Positions 13,423-13,774 of a DNA stretch of 13,774 nucleotides are shown piece by piece. A program made the position numbers and the translations under genes. The number at the start of each line of letters is the position of its first letter. The first letter of the stretch is position 1. Location: contig JAZQJG010000047.1 of assembly GCA_045541535.1 (NCBI GenBank), positions 1-13,774 on the forward strand, read 5' to 3'. The notes under the pieces are model-generated. The model did no database searches and was not told the origin of the DNA. It worked only from the letters and a program-made list of their open reading frames with translations. Source of the DNA: Firm-08 sp045541535 (lineage in GTDB: Bacteria; Bacillota; Clostridia; Oscillospirales; QAKW01).

Positions 13423-13774
13423 TCAACGATCATTATAACGGTAAAGGAAGGAGACGATCTGGCCGCGGGTGCAGGTGTCGGCGGGAGCAAAGGAAGTCTT
13501 GCTCACACCGGCGGTGATATTGTTTTTCACCGCCCACAGCACGGCGTTGTAGAAATAGTCCTTCTTCTTTACGTCGGTGAAGGGACTGGGGGCTCTTACC
13601 TTCTCCTTGCCCCCCGCTCTCCACAAAAAGGAGACGATCTGGCCACGGGTGCAGGGCTCGGCGGGGGCAAAGGAAGTCTTGCTCACGCCGGCGGTGATGC
13701 CGTTTTCCACTGCCCACAGCACGGCCTTGTAGAAATAATCCTTCTTCTTGATATCGGTAAAGGGATTGGTCTTA
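13423..13774 (-). CDS. SLH-domain protein, C-terminal part (gene runs off the window)
   Basis: The last 117 or so codons of a surface protein; the frame is open to the window edge, so the start is outside. Two SLH repeats are visible, each running from PFTD(I/V)KKKDYFY through AVLWAV-N-ITAGVSKTSFAPA to CTRGQIVSFL, in a 60-residue period. The second ends the protein with YRYNDR. SLH repeats bind the pyruvylated cell-wall polymer and fix proteins to the cell surface. The N-terminal, functional part is not in view, so only the anchoring role can be stated. Its transcript meets the bidirectional terminator at 13343-13378. Confidence 0.9.
   Translation of the reverse strand, partial: KTNPFTDIKKKDYFYKAVLWAVENGITAGVSKTSFAPAEPCTRGQIVSFLWRAGGKEKVRAPSPFTDVKKKDYFYNAVLWAVKNNITAGVSKTSFAPADTCTRGQIVSFLYRYNDR

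Overview
The window looks like chromosomal DNA from an uncultured anaerobic Firmicute, probably Clostridia/Oscillospirales. The signs are strong AGGAGG-type ribosome binding sites, Gram-positive S-layer-homology (SLH) proteins, a lipoprotein solute-binding protein, an archaeal/eukaryotic-type prolyl-tRNA synthetase, mid-50s GC coding sequence by eye, and short hairpin-rich repeats between genes. The taxonomic placement is inference, because no rRNA or marker phylogeny is available here.

Left part (303-7742, all minus strand, so read from right to left). First comes a two-gene unit: a sugar-type ABC solute-binding lipoprotein and a 132-residue single-pass membrane protein of unknown function. 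It ends at an intrinsic terminator (5955-5990). Directly behind that terminator starts a tightly packed five-gene operon: a secreted NodB polysaccharide deacetylase with two chitobiase-C-like modules and three SLH repeats, three tandem paralogous PHP-domain metal-dependent hydrolases, and a cytoplasmic glucuronoyl-esterase-like (CE15-type) alpha/beta hydrolase. ATGA and GTGA overlaps bracket the operon, and a bidirectional terminator (270-300) closes it. There is no room for a promoter between the upstream terminator and the deacetylase ribosome binding site, so the terminator effectively sits in the operon leader. The genes suggest a surface enzyme acting on acylated polysaccharide plus cytoplasmic phosphatase and esterase steps, but no substrate can be read from the sequence.

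Middle (7743-9703). A divergent promoter region precedes proS on the plus strand, which ends at a strong terminator. Around that terminator lies about 350 bases of non-coding DNA: a 14-base tandem repeat, a short hairpin, and two tandem copies of a 73-base element. The second copy carries about 59 extra bases, forming their own hairpins, exactly at the apex of its inverted repeat.

Right part (9704-12374, minus strand). A strong promoter with an inverted repeat over its -35 box drives an operon encoding the large and small subunits of an aconitase-X-type (DUF521/DUF126) dehydratase and a sugar-phosphate isomerase/epimerase-like TIM barrel. This is probably a small catabolic route, possibly for a hydroxyproline-like or sugar-acid substrate.

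Far right (12395-13378). A visibly AT-rich segment holds a divergent pair: a SLOG-like Rossmann protein and an 80-residue XRE-type repressor. Their shared promoter region contains two CCATATATGG palindromes exactly 20 bp apart. The window ends inside another SLH protein, of which only the C-terminus is present. No rRNA, tRNA, CRISPR array, transposase or integrase was recognised.
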